Below are positions 36,135 through 45,606 of a stretch of DNA of 64,000 bases, piece after piece. Location of the stretch: contig NZ_LROS01000079.1 in NCBI RefSeq assembly GCF_001675165.1, positions 62,001-126,000 of the forward strand. Reading direction: 5' to 3'. Both the position numbers and the translations under genes were made by a program. Source of the DNA: Clostridium ragsdalei P11 (lineage in GTDB: Bacteria; Bacillota; Clostridia; Clostridiales; Clostridiaceae). A model generated the notes under the pieces. That model ran no database searches. It was given only the letters and a program-made list of their open reading frames with translations, and was not told where the DNA came from. Each line of letters opens with the position of its first letter. Position 1 is the stretch's first letter.

Positions 36135-36292
36135 TTTCTAACAACTCCTTAATCATCTTCTTAGCTTTATTTGCCCTTTTACCTTGCCTTTTATATCTAA
36201 AAAATAATTAAGTTGCTCTTGTAAATAATATCTATACCCTATGGGAGTAACATGATGTGGTTTTAATATATCTTCTTTTGCCCTATAATAAT
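36125..36292 (-). pseudogene. Remnant of IS607 TnpA (serine recombinase)
   Basis: One frame gives YYRAKEDILKPHHVTPIGYRYY and EEQLNYF-like LQEQLNYFLDI, the MerR-like DNA-binding start of IS607 TnpA. The end, RANKAKKMIKELLENDTRE, is the C-terminal tail that overlaps tnpB by the usual few bases. The catalytic serine-recombinase core between them is deleted. Confidence 0.65.
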
Positions 36293-36378
36293 TTTACCAT
36301 TAATTTTATTAATTGCGCAAATATAACTCTCCATAATGTTATAATGGATATAGCTTAAATTTAGGAGGACGTCTTTGA

Positions 36379-36987
36379 ATGAACATGATATTTTTTGACA
36401 CAGAAACAACTGGTTTAAAGCCCGGAAACATATGCCAACTAAGCTACATTCTTGTTGACACCAGTGCAAAGCCAACCAAAACCATAGGTAAAAATATTTT
36501 CTTTACTGTGGATTATATAGAGCCTAGTGCAGAAAAAGTACACGGTTTTTCTGTGGAAACCTTGTACAAGCTAAGCAGCGGTATGAACTTTAAAGATCAT
36601 TTAGATGAATTTTTAAATGAATTTCAAAATGCAGATATTCTAATAGGCCATAATGTAAACTTTGATATTAAATTTTTATCTTCTGAATTTAAAAATTGCA
36701 ATGAAATATTAAACATCAAACATACCTTTTGCACTATGAATTACTATAAAAATATATGTAACCTTAAAAACAGATATAATAAATGCAAGGCTCCTAGACT
36801 TGAAGAGGTTGTACGATTTCTTAATATAGAAGATCCATACATAAACGCTGTAAGTAAAAAATACTTTAGCGGTACTGGAAATTTTCATGATGCCAGATTT
36901 GATACTACAGCCACCTACTTGGTGGTAACAGAGGGAATTAAAAAGGGATATATCCCTAAAAGATATTTTTCTCACATAATACAATAA
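36379..36987 (+). CDS. DnaQ-like 3'-5' exonuclease (DEDD family)
   Basis: 202 aa. Exo I FDTETTG (Asp and Glu), Exo II GHNVNFDIKF (Asp) and Exo III FHDARFDTTA (His and Asp) are all intact, making a DEDDh nuclease like the epsilon subunit of polymerase III or a PolC-type proofreading domain standing alone. The substrate may be single-stranded DNA or RNA. The TTAGGAGG site lies 11 nt before ATG. Confidence 0.9.
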   Translation: MNMIFFDTETTGLKPGNICQLSYILVDTSAKPTKTIGKNIFFTVDYIEPSAEKVHGFSVETLYKLSSGMNFKDHLDEFLNEFQNADILIGHNVNFDIKFLSSEFKNCNEILNIKHTFCTMNYYKNICNLKNRYNKCKAPRLEEVVRFLNIEDPYINAVSKKYFSGTGNFHDARFDTTATYLVVTEGIKKGYIPKRYFSHIIQ

Positions 36988-36998
36988 AATTATATTCT

Positions 36999-37332
36999 AA
37001 CTCAACTTTCGCACATATAAAACTTTTTTAATATAAAAATAATGCGGCGCAACTTTTTAGAGGACAATTGACAGAGGACAGATGACAATGAAGGTGAGTT
37101 TTCCTCCTTACGTCAGAAAACTAATTTATTTTTAAGTAATGTTTTGCTAAAGCAAAACATCACTTAAGTAGGTATCTAAAATCTATGATTTTCAGATAAT
37201 TACTTACTAAAAGAGTACCCATGAAAAACAAAAGAACATAAATTTCTTTTAAATTGAAGATTTTTCGCAGCATAGCGGAGAAAAATCATCCTTCACTGTC
37301 CTCTGTCAATTGTCAATTGTCCTCTTGAAAAT
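36999..37332. repeat. Element C, copy 3
   Basis: This fills the 345-base gap after the exonuclease. AACTCAACTTTCGCACATATAA at the left, GAGGACA and GACAATTGA words (37058-37090 and 37288-37325), a TAATGTTTTGCT / AGCAAAACATCACTT central hairpin, and GAAGATTTTTCGCAGCATAGCGGAG. It matches copy 1 closely inside but word counts differ (two GACAATTGA in the right arm). It abuts the helicase stop. Confidence 0.75.
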
Positions 37333-39090
37333 TTATATTCTAACTAATATTTCATTTATTTCTTCACTTACTTTTATTCTTTCACTGTAAACCCAGTCAA
37401 CGTCAAATTCTAAATTAAATATTTTAGAAAATGAGTAATACATATTTATCTTTTGATAATATATTTCCAAGTCATCTAAATTACCCATAAAACATTGTGG
37501 TTTAAATAAACTATCTTGTTTATTGACAAATAATTCGTCTACGTATTCCAAAAACTCATTCATTAAATCTTCTCTTGAAACATCAAAGGGAACCTTCAAT
37601 AAATCCCACTGATCTTCTTCTTTTAGCTTATATGTCTTTATTTTATCTAAAATCAATATATATTCGCTGATATCCATCTTTGTATAATAATCTAATTTTT
37701 CTTCTCTAGTCCCCCACAAAGCTAATTTTTCATTTAAAGATAAACTCTTGATTTTTAATATTGCATCTGATGGTCCAATAACTGCTCTTTCTATTTTTTC
37801 ATCTTCAGCTTCTAATTTGGATTTAATAAAATCTTGAGTATCTCCAGCACTAGCTACATAACCTATATCATAAATACCTATTCGTCCTGCACGTCCACTT
37901 ACCTGTTTTACTTCTTGTGATGTAAGTTCCCGTACTTCTTCGCCATCAAACTTTTTTATATTGATAAAAATAATTCTTCTAATAGGCAAATTAACTCCCA
38001 TCCCTATTGCATCAGTGGTAACTAGCACCTTTGTCTCCTTATTTGTAAATTGCTCATACTGCATTTTTCTAACTTCTGGAGGCAAATCTCCATATATTAT
38101 ACTGGCTTTAATACCTTTACTTGAATATTTCTGTGCTATCTCCAGCACTCTTTTTTTAGAAAAAACTACAACAGCGTCACCTTCCTTGATGTCATCATAA
38201 TTAAATTTCTTATTTTCAACTTCTAGAGGAATAATTCTTTTATATTCTTTTATCTCATACTCATCTTCACAATCACTTATAATTGTTTCTAATATGTCTT
38301 TAGCATTAAGAGCTCCACATATATGAATTTCATCACATTTTAGCCCTAATAAGGCTCTGCTCCATGCCATTCCCCTTTGTTTATCATTAATCATTTGAAT
38401 TTCATCAATAACAGCTATATCATAGTGTTCCTTTAAATTAAGCTTTTCTATTGTACAAGAGGTATGAGTTGAGCCTATCTTTAATACTTCTTCTTCACCA
38501 GTTAATAAGTCACAATTTATGCCTTCTTTATTTAATTTCTCAAAGTTCTCCAAAGCAAGAATTCTAAGTGGTGATAAATATACTCCTTTTTTTGCCGTTT
38601 TGAGGCGTTCTACAGCATTATAAGTTTTACCTGTATTCGTATCCCCTAGATGAATATAGAATTTTCTCTTCATGTGCCTAGTCTCAATATATTCATCCTT
38701 GGGATTATCAGGAAATGTCTTTTCAAACTCTTCAGCAATTAATTTAGGTATATGATTTTTAGTAAGTACTGTCATTATGCCTGAATTCAAAAAAGCATTG
38801 TAATTTTCTTTTATAATTTCATAAAAATCAAAGTGTGTATTATTCTTCTTATTGTAACTATCAAGTATTCTCTTTGATACATTTTCCAGTAATTCTTCAT
38901 AGCTTTCATATACATATTCAAAGTCCTTTAATCCTTCATTTTTCATCTCTTTAAGTTTAACTAGCTTTTTTCTTATGGAACTTTCATGTTCTATAAGTGC
39001 TCCTGGTTTTGAATAATATACGATCTCTTCAATGTGATTAATTTGACTTTTTAATTTTTTAAATTCTTTTTGTGATGAATTCTTCTTCAT
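37333..39090 (-). CDS. Suv3-like DExH RNA helicase
   Basis: 585 aa. Walker A GDTNTGKTYNA (about residues 150-160), PLRILALENFEKLN, TGEEE, DEIQM (DExH motif II), CGA, then the second RecA domain with VVFSKK, YGDLPPEVRK, TTDAIGMGVNLP and QVSGRAGRIG. This matches mitochondrial Suv3 and its bacterial relatives, which unwind RNA for decay. The N-terminal 120 residues are coiled and charged. AGGAAAAC precedes the ATG. Single gene between elements C3 and A5. Confidence 0.87.
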   Translation of the reverse strand: MKKNSSQKEFKKLKSQINHIEEIVYYSKPGALIEHESSIRKKLVKLKEMKNEGLKDFEYVYESYEELLENVSKRILDSYNKKNNTHFDFYEIIKENYNAFLNSGIMTVLTKNHIPKLIAEEFEKTFPDNPKDEYIETRHMKRKFYIHLGDTNTGKTYNAVERLKTAKKGVYLSPLRILALENFEKLNKEGINCDLLTGEEEVLKIGSTHTSCTIEKLNLKEHYDIAVIDEIQMINDKQRGMAWSRALLGLKCDEIHICGALNAKDILETIISDCEDEYEIKEYKRIIPLEVENKKFNYDDIKEGDAVVVFSKKRVLEIAQKYSSKGIKASIIYGDLPPEVRKMQYEQFTNKETKVLVTTDAIGMGVNLPIRRIIFINIKKFDGEEVRELTSQEVKQVSGRAGRIGIYDIGYVASAGDTQDFIKSKLEAEDEKIERAVIGPSDAILKIKSLSLNEKLALWGTREEKLDYYTKMDISEYILILDKIKTYKLKEEDQWDLLKVPFDVSREDLMNEFLEYVDELFVNKQDSLFKPQCFMGNLDDLEIYYQKINMYYSFSKIFNLEFDVDWVYSERIKVSEEINEILVRI

Positions 39091-39151
39091 ATGTTTTCCT
39101 CCGCCTAGTCTATTTAATTATTCAAATATTATATTCTCCTATCTTATTGAG

Positions 39152-39220
39152 TTTATCCGATGACTACCTGCTCTAATACGCCCTTGCACACAGCAAAAGC
39201 GACTATCACCAAATCTTTAT
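39152..39220 (+). repeat. Element A, copy 5 (left end only)
   Basis: TTTATCCGATGACTACCTG and CTCTAATACGCCC are recognisable, then the sequence changes to GCACACAGCAAAAGCGAC and ends AATCTTTAT at the feoB stop. The second hairpin is missing. Confidence 0.6.
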
Positions 39221-40929
39221 AAAATTAATGTAAATAAAAGATGTAATGATGTGGTTGTTATAATTGAAATCATAAGAATAAGTCCCACCATTTTTAAAGT
39301 GGTTTTTGTGCTAAGTTCTTTAACCATTGTAAAGAATGATGCTAAACATGGTGTTGAAAGCGTCAAAAAAATGCAGGCACAAATAAACTGCGGGGCAGTA
39401 AGGTTGAGTGGAACAAGAAGTGCAACAGAGGCATCTTTGCGTAGAAAATTTAGAAGCATAATTGGAGCAATTTCCGCAGGCAGTCCAAATAAAATTTTTG
39501 TTGGCCATTTTACAATTTCTATAATAAAACTCAGTACATGAAGCACACTTAGCACATTCATTACCAGAACACCCACTGCAATCATTGGAAGAACTTCAGC
39601 AAAATATTCGGCAATACGAATCCACAACTTTCCAGCCATTAGCTTTATTGATGGAATCCTACATGCCGGAAATTCAGTAAAAAATTCTATTGAATCCTCA
39701 TTTTTATAAAATTTGTTCATAAGTACATTCATGCTTATTGCAAGAAAGATTAAAATGGCATAAATCGTAATTACAGTTAAAACTCCGTAATTCATACCAA
39801 GTGATACAATCATGGCACTTTGAGAAAGACACGGCGCACTCATAAAAATTAGTGTAATGGTTAGAATTTTTTCACGTCTATTTGTCAGACTCCTCGTTGC
39901 CATAAATGCAGGTACCTTACAGCCAAGACCCAACATAACTGGAATTGAAGAATAACCATGCAGCCCAAGATGATGAAAAAATTTATCAAAAACAACTGAA
40001 AGTCTTGGTAGATACCCAAAATCCTCTAAAAAGCCAAAAACAAGATAGAACGAAAAAAAGTATGGAAATACAGATACAAGTGCAATATAGACTCCACTTG
40101 TGAGTATACCAAAAGACTGCAATGGATCTGAATAAGCTGTATTTCCAACAAGGATCTCCCTTAAACCCAAAATTGGAATATGCTTTACCATAGATTGCAA
40201 TAGAGGATTATACAGATGTGAATAAAATGGCTCAAATACTCTATTTATCAAACCTTCTCCCAAAAATCGAACAATAATAAGTGTGAATACAAGTACGAAA
40301 ATTGCTGTTATGATACCGCCAACTGGATGAAGTGTAAAATCACTGATACGTTCAAGCAGCGTATGGTGCCGGTGTGACAATTTCTGTACTGATTTAATAA
40401 TGCTGCCAATTAAATTCCAGCGATCTGCTTCATTTAATTCTATATTGCATGTTTTTGCATGGGCTAAGGAATCAAGAAGTTTAGAAATTCCCTCAGAGCG
40501 AAGAGCACTCACTGGTATTACTGGAACACCAAGCAGTTTTTCTAACGCTTGTACATCAATTGTAATGCCTTTGTGTACTGTGTCGTCCCAAAAATTCAAA
40601 CAAACCACAGTAGGTTTTTTCTTTTGAAGAAGTTGAAGAGTTAGATTGAGATTGCGTTCAAGATTTGTGGAATCAATAATGTCTATTATAATGTCTGCCT
40701 CATCAATCAATTGAAGTGCTATTTCATCCGTTTTTGAAAATTTTTCAAGCGAATAGATACCTGGACCGTCAATAATTTCATATTCATTGCTTTTATACCT
40801 ACATTTCCCGGCCTTCATTTCAACTGTGGTTCCAGCATAATTGGCCGTAGCTATTCTAATTCGTGTCATGCGTGAGAAAATAAGACTTTTCCCTACATTC
40901 GGATTACCTGCAAGTATAACTTTTTTCAT
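39217..40929 (-). CDS. feoB: Ferrous iron transporter FeoB
   Basis: 570 aa, shorter than the usual 650-800. N-terminal GTPase: G1 GNPNVGKS, G3 DGPGIYS, and a variant G4 NFWDD. Membrane part has two gate regions; LGLGCKVPAFMATRS contains the conserved Cys of FeoB, and FMSAPCLSQSAM the second. It imports Fe2+ from outside. The GTP-dissociation helical domain (about 165-200) looks short. Directly downstream of feoA. The stop codon lies in the TTTAT end of an element A fragment. Confidence 0.9.
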   Translation of the reverse strand: MKKVILAGNPNVGKSLIFSRMTRIRIATANYAGTTVEMKAGKCRYKSNEYEIIDGPGIYSLEKFSKTDEIALQLIDEADIIIDIIDSTNLERNLNLTLQLLQKKKPTVVCLNFWDDTVHKGITIDVQALEKLLGVPVIPVSALRSEGISKLLDSLAHAKTCNIELNEADRWNLIGSIIKSVQKLSHRHHTLLERISDFTLHPVGGIITAIFVLVFTLIIVRFLGEGLINRVFEPFYSHLYNPLLQSMVKHIPILGLREILVGNTAYSDPLQSFGILTSGVYIALVSVFPYFFSFYLVFGFLEDFGYLPRLSVVFDKFFHHLGLHGYSSIPVMLGLGCKVPAFMATRSLTNRREKILTITLIFMSAPCLSQSAMIVSLGMNYGVLTVITIYAILIFLAISMNVLMNKFYKNEDSIEFFTEFPACRIPSIKLMAGKLWIRIAEYFAEVLPMIAVGVLVMNVLSVLHVLSFIIEIVKWPTKILFGLPAEIAPIMLLNFLRKDASVALLVPLNLTAPQFICACIFLTLSTPCLASFFTMVKELSTKTTLKMVGLILMISIITTTSLHLLFTLIL

Positions 40930-40981
40930 ATATTCCCCCTAATTTTAAATATCAAAAGCTTTAAAATTAAACGTTCTTTTG

Positions 40982-41293
40982 CTATATTGGATCAACAATG
41001 ATATTTCTAGCCATCTCATATCCTACCGCAAATTGCATGGGACCTTTTTCAATAACAATTGGCCCTTCAGCTAGTATTGCACTCTTTTTTATAATAATTG
41101 TATCAGGAATTATTCCCATAGATTTCAGCATTTTTATAAGGATAGTATTTCCTTGAAGTTCTCGTACTTTTGCAGATTTCCCAACTTCAATTTCCGTAAG
41201 ATTTACTCCAAATTTATGTACAGGCAATCTGTTTTTTGATTCTGACATATTTTTAGATTTTCTTAACTTATTCATTGATAAATTTGCAAACAT
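40982..41293 (-). CDS. feoA: FeoA-domain protein
   Basis: 103 aa from the ATG at 41293, 9 nt after GGAG; an ATG at 41302 would touch the site. The last 75 residues are an SH3-like FeoA domain (VGKSAKVRELQGN, MLKSMGIIPDTIIIKK, GPMQFAVGYEMARNI). The first 30 residues are a basic extension. FeoA aids FeoB, probably on its cytoplasmic face. A Fur-like box overlaps the promoter. Confidence 0.88.
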   Translation of the reverse strand: MFANLSMNKLRKSKNMSESKNRLPVHKFGVNLTEIEVGKSAKVRELQGNTILIKMLKSMGIIPDTIIIKKSAILAEGPIVIEKGPMQFAVGYEMARNIIVDPI

Positions 41294-41424
41294 AGTATTC
41301 ATCTCCTAAATAATTTTTTATAACCAAAACTACCTAAACTTATTTTGATAGGACAATCATGATAAATTCACAGAGACTTTCTTATTTTTAATATCATATA
41401 TATAATATTAACTGTCTTCTAACT

Positions 41425-41457
41425 GATAATTATAATCAATTTCAATAAAAAAGTCAA
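41425..41457 (-). promoter_or_regulatory. feoAB promoter with overlapping Fur box
   Basis: On the minus strand TTGACT (41457-41452), exactly 17 bp, TATAAT (41434-41429). The 19-bp GATAATTATAATCAATTTC (41425-41443) matches the Fur consensus at 16 of 19 positions and covers the -10, so iron-loaded Fur would block RNA polymerase. Confidence 0.8.
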
Positions 41458-41504
41458 TAGCTTTATTTAATACAATTATTCTTAAATTGTACTATATCAA
41501 AAGT

Positions 41505-41545
41505 AAAAAAAGTTTACAGCTAAATTTACTGCAAACTCTTTTTCA
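41505..41545 (-). terminator. Terminator of pepF
   Basis: On the minus strand GTTTGCAG / CTGTAAAC with a short loop is followed by TTTTTTTAC. Confidence 0.75.
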
Positions 41546-41556
41546 TTATGGAGAGT

Positions 41557-43356
41557 TCATTTTATTTTCAATACAGTTTCTAACATATCTAATATTTCAT
41601 CAAATCTCTTTATAGTATCTTCTAAGGGCTTAGATGAAGTCATATCCACTCCTGCTTTTTTCAATACATTTATTGGATAATCACTGGACCCACTCTTCAA
41701 AAATCCCTTATACGCTTCTACAGCCTTTTCTCCATTTTCTAGTATTGCATTAGCAAAAGAATGTGCTGCTGCGTAGCCTGTAGCATACTGATATACATAA
41801 AAATCCCAATAAAAATGAGGAATTCTCGACCACTCCATATCTATTTCTTCATCTACAACCATATCCGGTCCAAAATATTTTACATTCAATTCTCTCCAAA
41901 TCTTACATAAATCTTCTCCTGTAAGTGGTGTTCCATTTTCTATACTTTCATGAGTTACTTTTTCAAATTCGGCAAACATAACCTGTCTGAATACAGTAGT
42001 CCTAATTTGCTCTAATTCTTGATTTATGAGATAAAGCTTTCTTTTTTTATTCTTTTCGTTATCAATTAAATAATGTATTAATAAGCTTTCATTAGTAGTT
42101 GAAGCCACTTCTGCACAGAAAAGAGAATAATCTGAATATATATAAGGTTGATTTTTTCTCGAATAATAGGAATGTATGGAATGCCCCATTTCATGTGCTA
42201 AAGTAGAAACATCTGTAAGCTTATAGTCATAATTTAAAAGTACATAAGGCATAGTATCATAATCCCCTGTGGAATAAGCTCCTCCTCTTTTGCCTTTGTT
42301 TGGATATATATCTACCCATCCATCCTTTATTCCTTCATCAAATATATCTAAATACTCTTCTCCTAAAGGTTTTAATCCTTCTTTTACTATTTTTACTGCT
42401 TCATCAAATTCTATATGTTCTTCTACAGTGTCTATTAGTGGTACATACAAATCGTACATATGCATTTCATGAAGTCCTAAAAGTTTCTTTTTAATGCTTA
42501 CATATCTGTGCAGGGATTTTAAATTGTTATTTACAGTATCAACTGTATTATTGTAAACATCTAATGGAATATCATTAGGTTTTAATGAACATTCCATTGA
42601 ACTTTTATACTTTCTAGTTTTTGATATAAAAACAAAATTTTTAATATTTGAGGTAAGTGATGCGGCTAAAGTATTTTTATACTTTTTATAAGTGTTAAAT
42701 AGTGATTTAAAGGCTTCTTTTCTAACAGATCTCTTTTTAGACCTTATAAAACCTGAATAATTTACATCAGTAAGTTCAACTCTTTTTCCCCTCTCATCCT
42801 TTATTTTGGGGAAAGTCATATCTGCATTAGATAACATACTGTACACTTTCTCTGGGGCATTTAAGCAATCTGATACTGAAGCTATAAGTTCCTCCTGCTC
42901 CACACTTAAAATATGAGGTTTCTTTTTCAAAATTCTTTCTAGTAAAAACTTATACATATTTAATTCGGGAACAGCCTTCATAAATTTATCTATAGTTCCT
43001 TCTGGCAAACTCAATATTTCAGGAATAAAAAATGCTTCCATGCTTTTTATTTCAGCACTATATGCATATATTTTATCTCTTAAAACTTGAAAAGTAGGAT
43101 TAGTTGTATCTTCATCATTTTTCATGTGTGCAAAAATAACTAGTTTTCCTGCCAATCTTGAAACTTCTTCATCCAGCTTAAAATATTCTAAAAGCTTCTC
43201 GCCTTCAAATAATTTACCAGCGTATTCACTTAATTTTGGTGCTATGGATTTTAACTTTTCAAAATCCTTTTTCCAGCTTTCTATATCCTTATATATTTTC
43301 TCTACCTTCCATTTATCTTCTTTTAATATTTCATCTCTTCTTTTTGTCTGTACCAT
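41557..43356 (-). CDS. pepF: Oligoendopeptidase F (M3B family)
   Basis: 599 aa from the ATG at 43356, 11 nt after AGGAG; the longer frame to 43404 has no site. Zinc motif HEMGHSIHSYYS with two His, and the third ligand Glu in FCAEVASTTNE. Also VDIYPNKGKRGGAYS and HFYWDFYVYQYATGYAA, as in PepF. It cleaves peptides of about 7-17 residues in the cytoplasm. Divergent from the DUF4153 gene. Confidence 0.95.
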   Translation of the reverse strand: MVQTKRRDEILKEDKWKVEKIYKDIESWKKDFEKLKSIAPKLSEYAGKLFEGEKLLEYFKLDEEVSRLAGKLVIFAHMKNDEDTTNPTFQVLRDKIYAYSAEIKSMEAFFIPEILSLPEGTIDKFMKAVPELNMYKFLLERILKKKPHILSVEQEELIASVSDCLNAPEKVYSMLSNADMTFPKIKDERGKRVELTDVNYSGFIRSKKRSVRKEAFKSLFNTYKKYKNTLAASLTSNIKNFVFISKTRKYKSSMECSLKPNDIPLDVYNNTVDTVNNNLKSLHRYVSIKKKLLGLHEMHMYDLYVPLIDTVEEHIEFDEAVKIVKEGLKPLGEEYLDIFDEGIKDGWVDIYPNKGKRGGAYSTGDYDTMPYVLLNYDYKLTDVSTLAHEMGHSIHSYYSRKNQPYIYSDYSLFCAEVASTTNESLLIHYLIDNEKNKKRKLYLINQELEQIRTTVFRQVMFAEFEKVTHESIENGTPLTGEDLCKIWRELNVKYFGPDMVVDEEIDMEWSRIPHFYWDFYVYQYATGYAAAHSFANAILENGEKAVEAYKGFLKSGSSDYPINVLKKAGVDMTSSKPLEDTIKRFDEILDMLETVLKIK

Positions 43357-43557
43357 ATAAAATTCTACTCCTTTTCTATAAAAATAATATTTAGGAATCT
43401 TCAAAATTAGTTTTCCTACATTTTACTTTAATTATAAAGATTTTTACTTCATATTACTACACTATTGCTTTTACAATACTGTTGAATAAAATTATGAATT
43501 ATACGATAAAATAATAATTATATTAAATGTACTATCAAAATAATAGGAGAGGATATT

Positions 43558-45294
43558 ATGAAATTTGCCACATATATTAAATCTATTTTAAATGGCTTGT
43601 ATTTAAGTCTCAAGAGATTTCCTTTAACTATAATGTTCTCAGCTTCTGTTTTCTTAACACTTATAGTAATATCTGAAGCCAATCCTAAAGAAAATACCTT
43701 GACTAGAGTTGCTATGGCATTGGCACTAGGAATCCCCATTTCACTTTGCATAAAACTTTTCTTTGAAAAAACAAATGGAAAAAGCATATTTAAGCTCACT
43801 TCAGCTTACTTATGCGGAATTTTATTTTTAATTGCTTATTACTTTTTATTTTTTAAAACTATGGATATGGTTTCTGTTACAAGATATGCTGCTATAAGCA
43901 CTACATTATATTTAGCTTTTCTATTCATCCCCTATTTTCTAAAAAAAGAACAATTTGAAATGTACGTTATAACTATATTTACAGGATTTTTTATCACTAT
44001 AATCTACTCAATTGTACTATACTTGGGACTTTCTGCCATTTTATTTACAATAGATAAATTACTTGGAATAAAAATCTTAGGAAAAATTTATTATTATGTA
44101 TGGTTGTTTGTAGTCTTTATATTTTCACTGTTATACTTTCTTTCAGGAATACCAATTAGTCATGAAGAAATATCAGTAAAATCTTATCCAAAACTTTTAA
44201 GAATACTGCTTTTATATATTGTAATGCCTCTTTTAACTGCATACACAATAATATTATATATATATTTTGGTAAAATAATAATAACAAAACAATGGCCTGT
44301 TGGCTTAGTTTCCCACTTGGTTTTATGGTATTCAGTTATTGTTACAATAGTGCTGTTCTTTATTACTCCTATAAGGAATCATAATATATGGCAAAATAAA
44401 TTTTTTAAAATTTTTCCTAAAATAATTCTACCTCTTATTATAATGATGTTTGTCTCCATAGGCATACGTATAAATGCTTATGGAGTAACAGAAAAAAGAT
44501 ACTTTACACTTATCTTAGGTATTTGGTTATTTTTTATAATGATATATTTATCATTTATTAAAAAAATTAGAAACATATTGATCCCTTTTACTCTTTCCAT
44601 AGTAGCTTTAATCTCAGTATTTGGACCTTTAAGTAGTTACTCTATTTCAAAAACAAGCCAAAATAATAGACTTGAAAATATACTTATAAAAGATAAGATG
44701 CTCAAAAGCGGAAAGATACAAAGTTCTCCTGATATTTCTAAAGAAGATAAATCTGAAATTAGCAGTATACTTGATTACTTTAATAAAAATCACAGTTTTC
44801 AAGATGTTAAATATGTTCCTAAAGGCTTTAAGTTAGATGATATGAATAATGTATTTGGATTTTCTTTTGTACCTCAAAGCTATGGTTCCTATATGGGATA
44901 CTTTAATTTTATAAGAAATCAATCAGAAAAATCCATTGATATAGCTGGATATGATTATCTTTTTGATATGAAAAGCCTAGAAAATGGTGCAAATACTTCA
45001 ATTTCACCTTTAAGCGCTTCTTATAACTATGAAACATTTGTTATAAAAGTAATTTATAAAGGCAATCAAATTTACACTAAAAATTTGAATTCTTTTGTAA
45101 AAGATCTCATTGATAAATATGGTATGCTTTCAAAAGAAAATGCATTATCACCTAAAGAAATGACTCTAACTGAAGAAAATGGAAAAGTAAAAGTTAAATT
45201 TATATTTTTAAATATATCTGGCAATAAAAATGATACAAATAGAGGAGTTAATGCCAAAGAAATCAATTTTTATATGCTTGTTAAAATCAAATAA
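43558..45294 (+). CDS. DUF4153 polytopic membrane protein
   Basis: 578 aa. About eleven hydrophobic helices in the first 370 residues, then a hydrophilic C-terminal domain (about 200 residues), probably outside. The start YLSLKRFPLTIMFSASVFLTLIVISE and RNILIPFTLSIVALISVFGPLSSYSIS are typical of DUF4153. Function unknown. AGGAGAGGA lies before the ATG. Confidence 0.83.
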   Translation: MKFATYIKSILNGLYLSLKRFPLTIMFSASVFLTLIVISEANPKENTLTRVAMALALGIPISLCIKLFFEKTNGKSIFKLTSAYLCGILFLIAYYFLFFKTMDMVSVTRYAAISTTLYLAFLFIPYFLKKEQFEMYVITIFTGFFITIIYSIVLYLGLSAILFTIDKLLGIKILGKIYYYVWLFVVFIFSLLYFLSGIPISHEEISVKSYPKLLRILLLYIVMPLLTAYTIILYIYFGKIIITKQWPVGLVSHLVLWYSVIVTIVLFFITPIRNHNIWQNKFFKIFPKIILPLIIMMFVSIGIRINAYGVTEKRYFTLILGIWLFFIMIYLSFIKKIRNILIPFTLSIVALISVFGPLSSYSISKTSQNNRLENILIKDKMLKSGKIQSSPDISKEDKSEISSILDYFNKNHSFQDVKYVPKGFKLDDMNNVFGFSFVPQSYGSYMGYFNFIRNQSEKSIDIAGYDYLFDMKSLENGANTSISPLSASYNYETFVIKVIYKGNQIYTKNLNSFVKDLIDKYGMLSKENALSPKEMTLTEENGKVKVKFIFLNISGNKNDTNRGVNAKEINFYMLVKIK

Positions 45295-45295
45295 A

Positions 45296-45357
45296 AATGC
45301 TCCCCTTTCCAGTAACAGATTCTTAATTTTTTAATCTGCCTGACTTAAGGAGAGCAT
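45296..45357. terminator. Long hairpin after the DUF4153 gene
   Basis: ATGCTCcCCTT pairs with AAGGaGAGCAT, and an inner AGATT / AATCT and CAG / CTG pair further. No strong T-run. Confidence 0.5.
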
Positions 45358-45489
45358 GTCAATTTTAAATAATACGGTGTCCTTCAAAATTGTTCGTTTT
45401 TTAGTTTAGTCAATTTAATTCTATGAAAAATCCCCCTATATACCGATTAGTATAGAATACTCTCTCACTTACATCGTTAACTGTAAAAT

Positions 45490-45606
45490 TTATTTTCTTA
45501 GATAACCTACTGCAATCACAACAGGAACAGTAATAGCAACTGCTGCACCTATAGCAATATTCACGCTTTTAGATCTTGTCCTAATTAATCTAATTTTACC
45601 ATGCAT
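45490..45606 (-). CDS. Possible 38-residue single-helix membrane peptide overlapping the end of ggt
   Basis: ATG at 45606 (11-bp overlap with the ggt 3' end), stop TAA at 45490. The product starts MHGKIRLIRTRSKSVNIAI and has a hydrophobic helix AIGAAVAITVPVVIAVGYL ended by RK. Positive N-terminus and helix would insert in the membrane. The ribosome site is weak (GATGGA), so translation would be coupled to ggt if real. Confidence 0.35.
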   Translation of the reverse strand: MHGKIRLIRTRSKSVNIAIGAAVAITVPVVIAVGYLRK

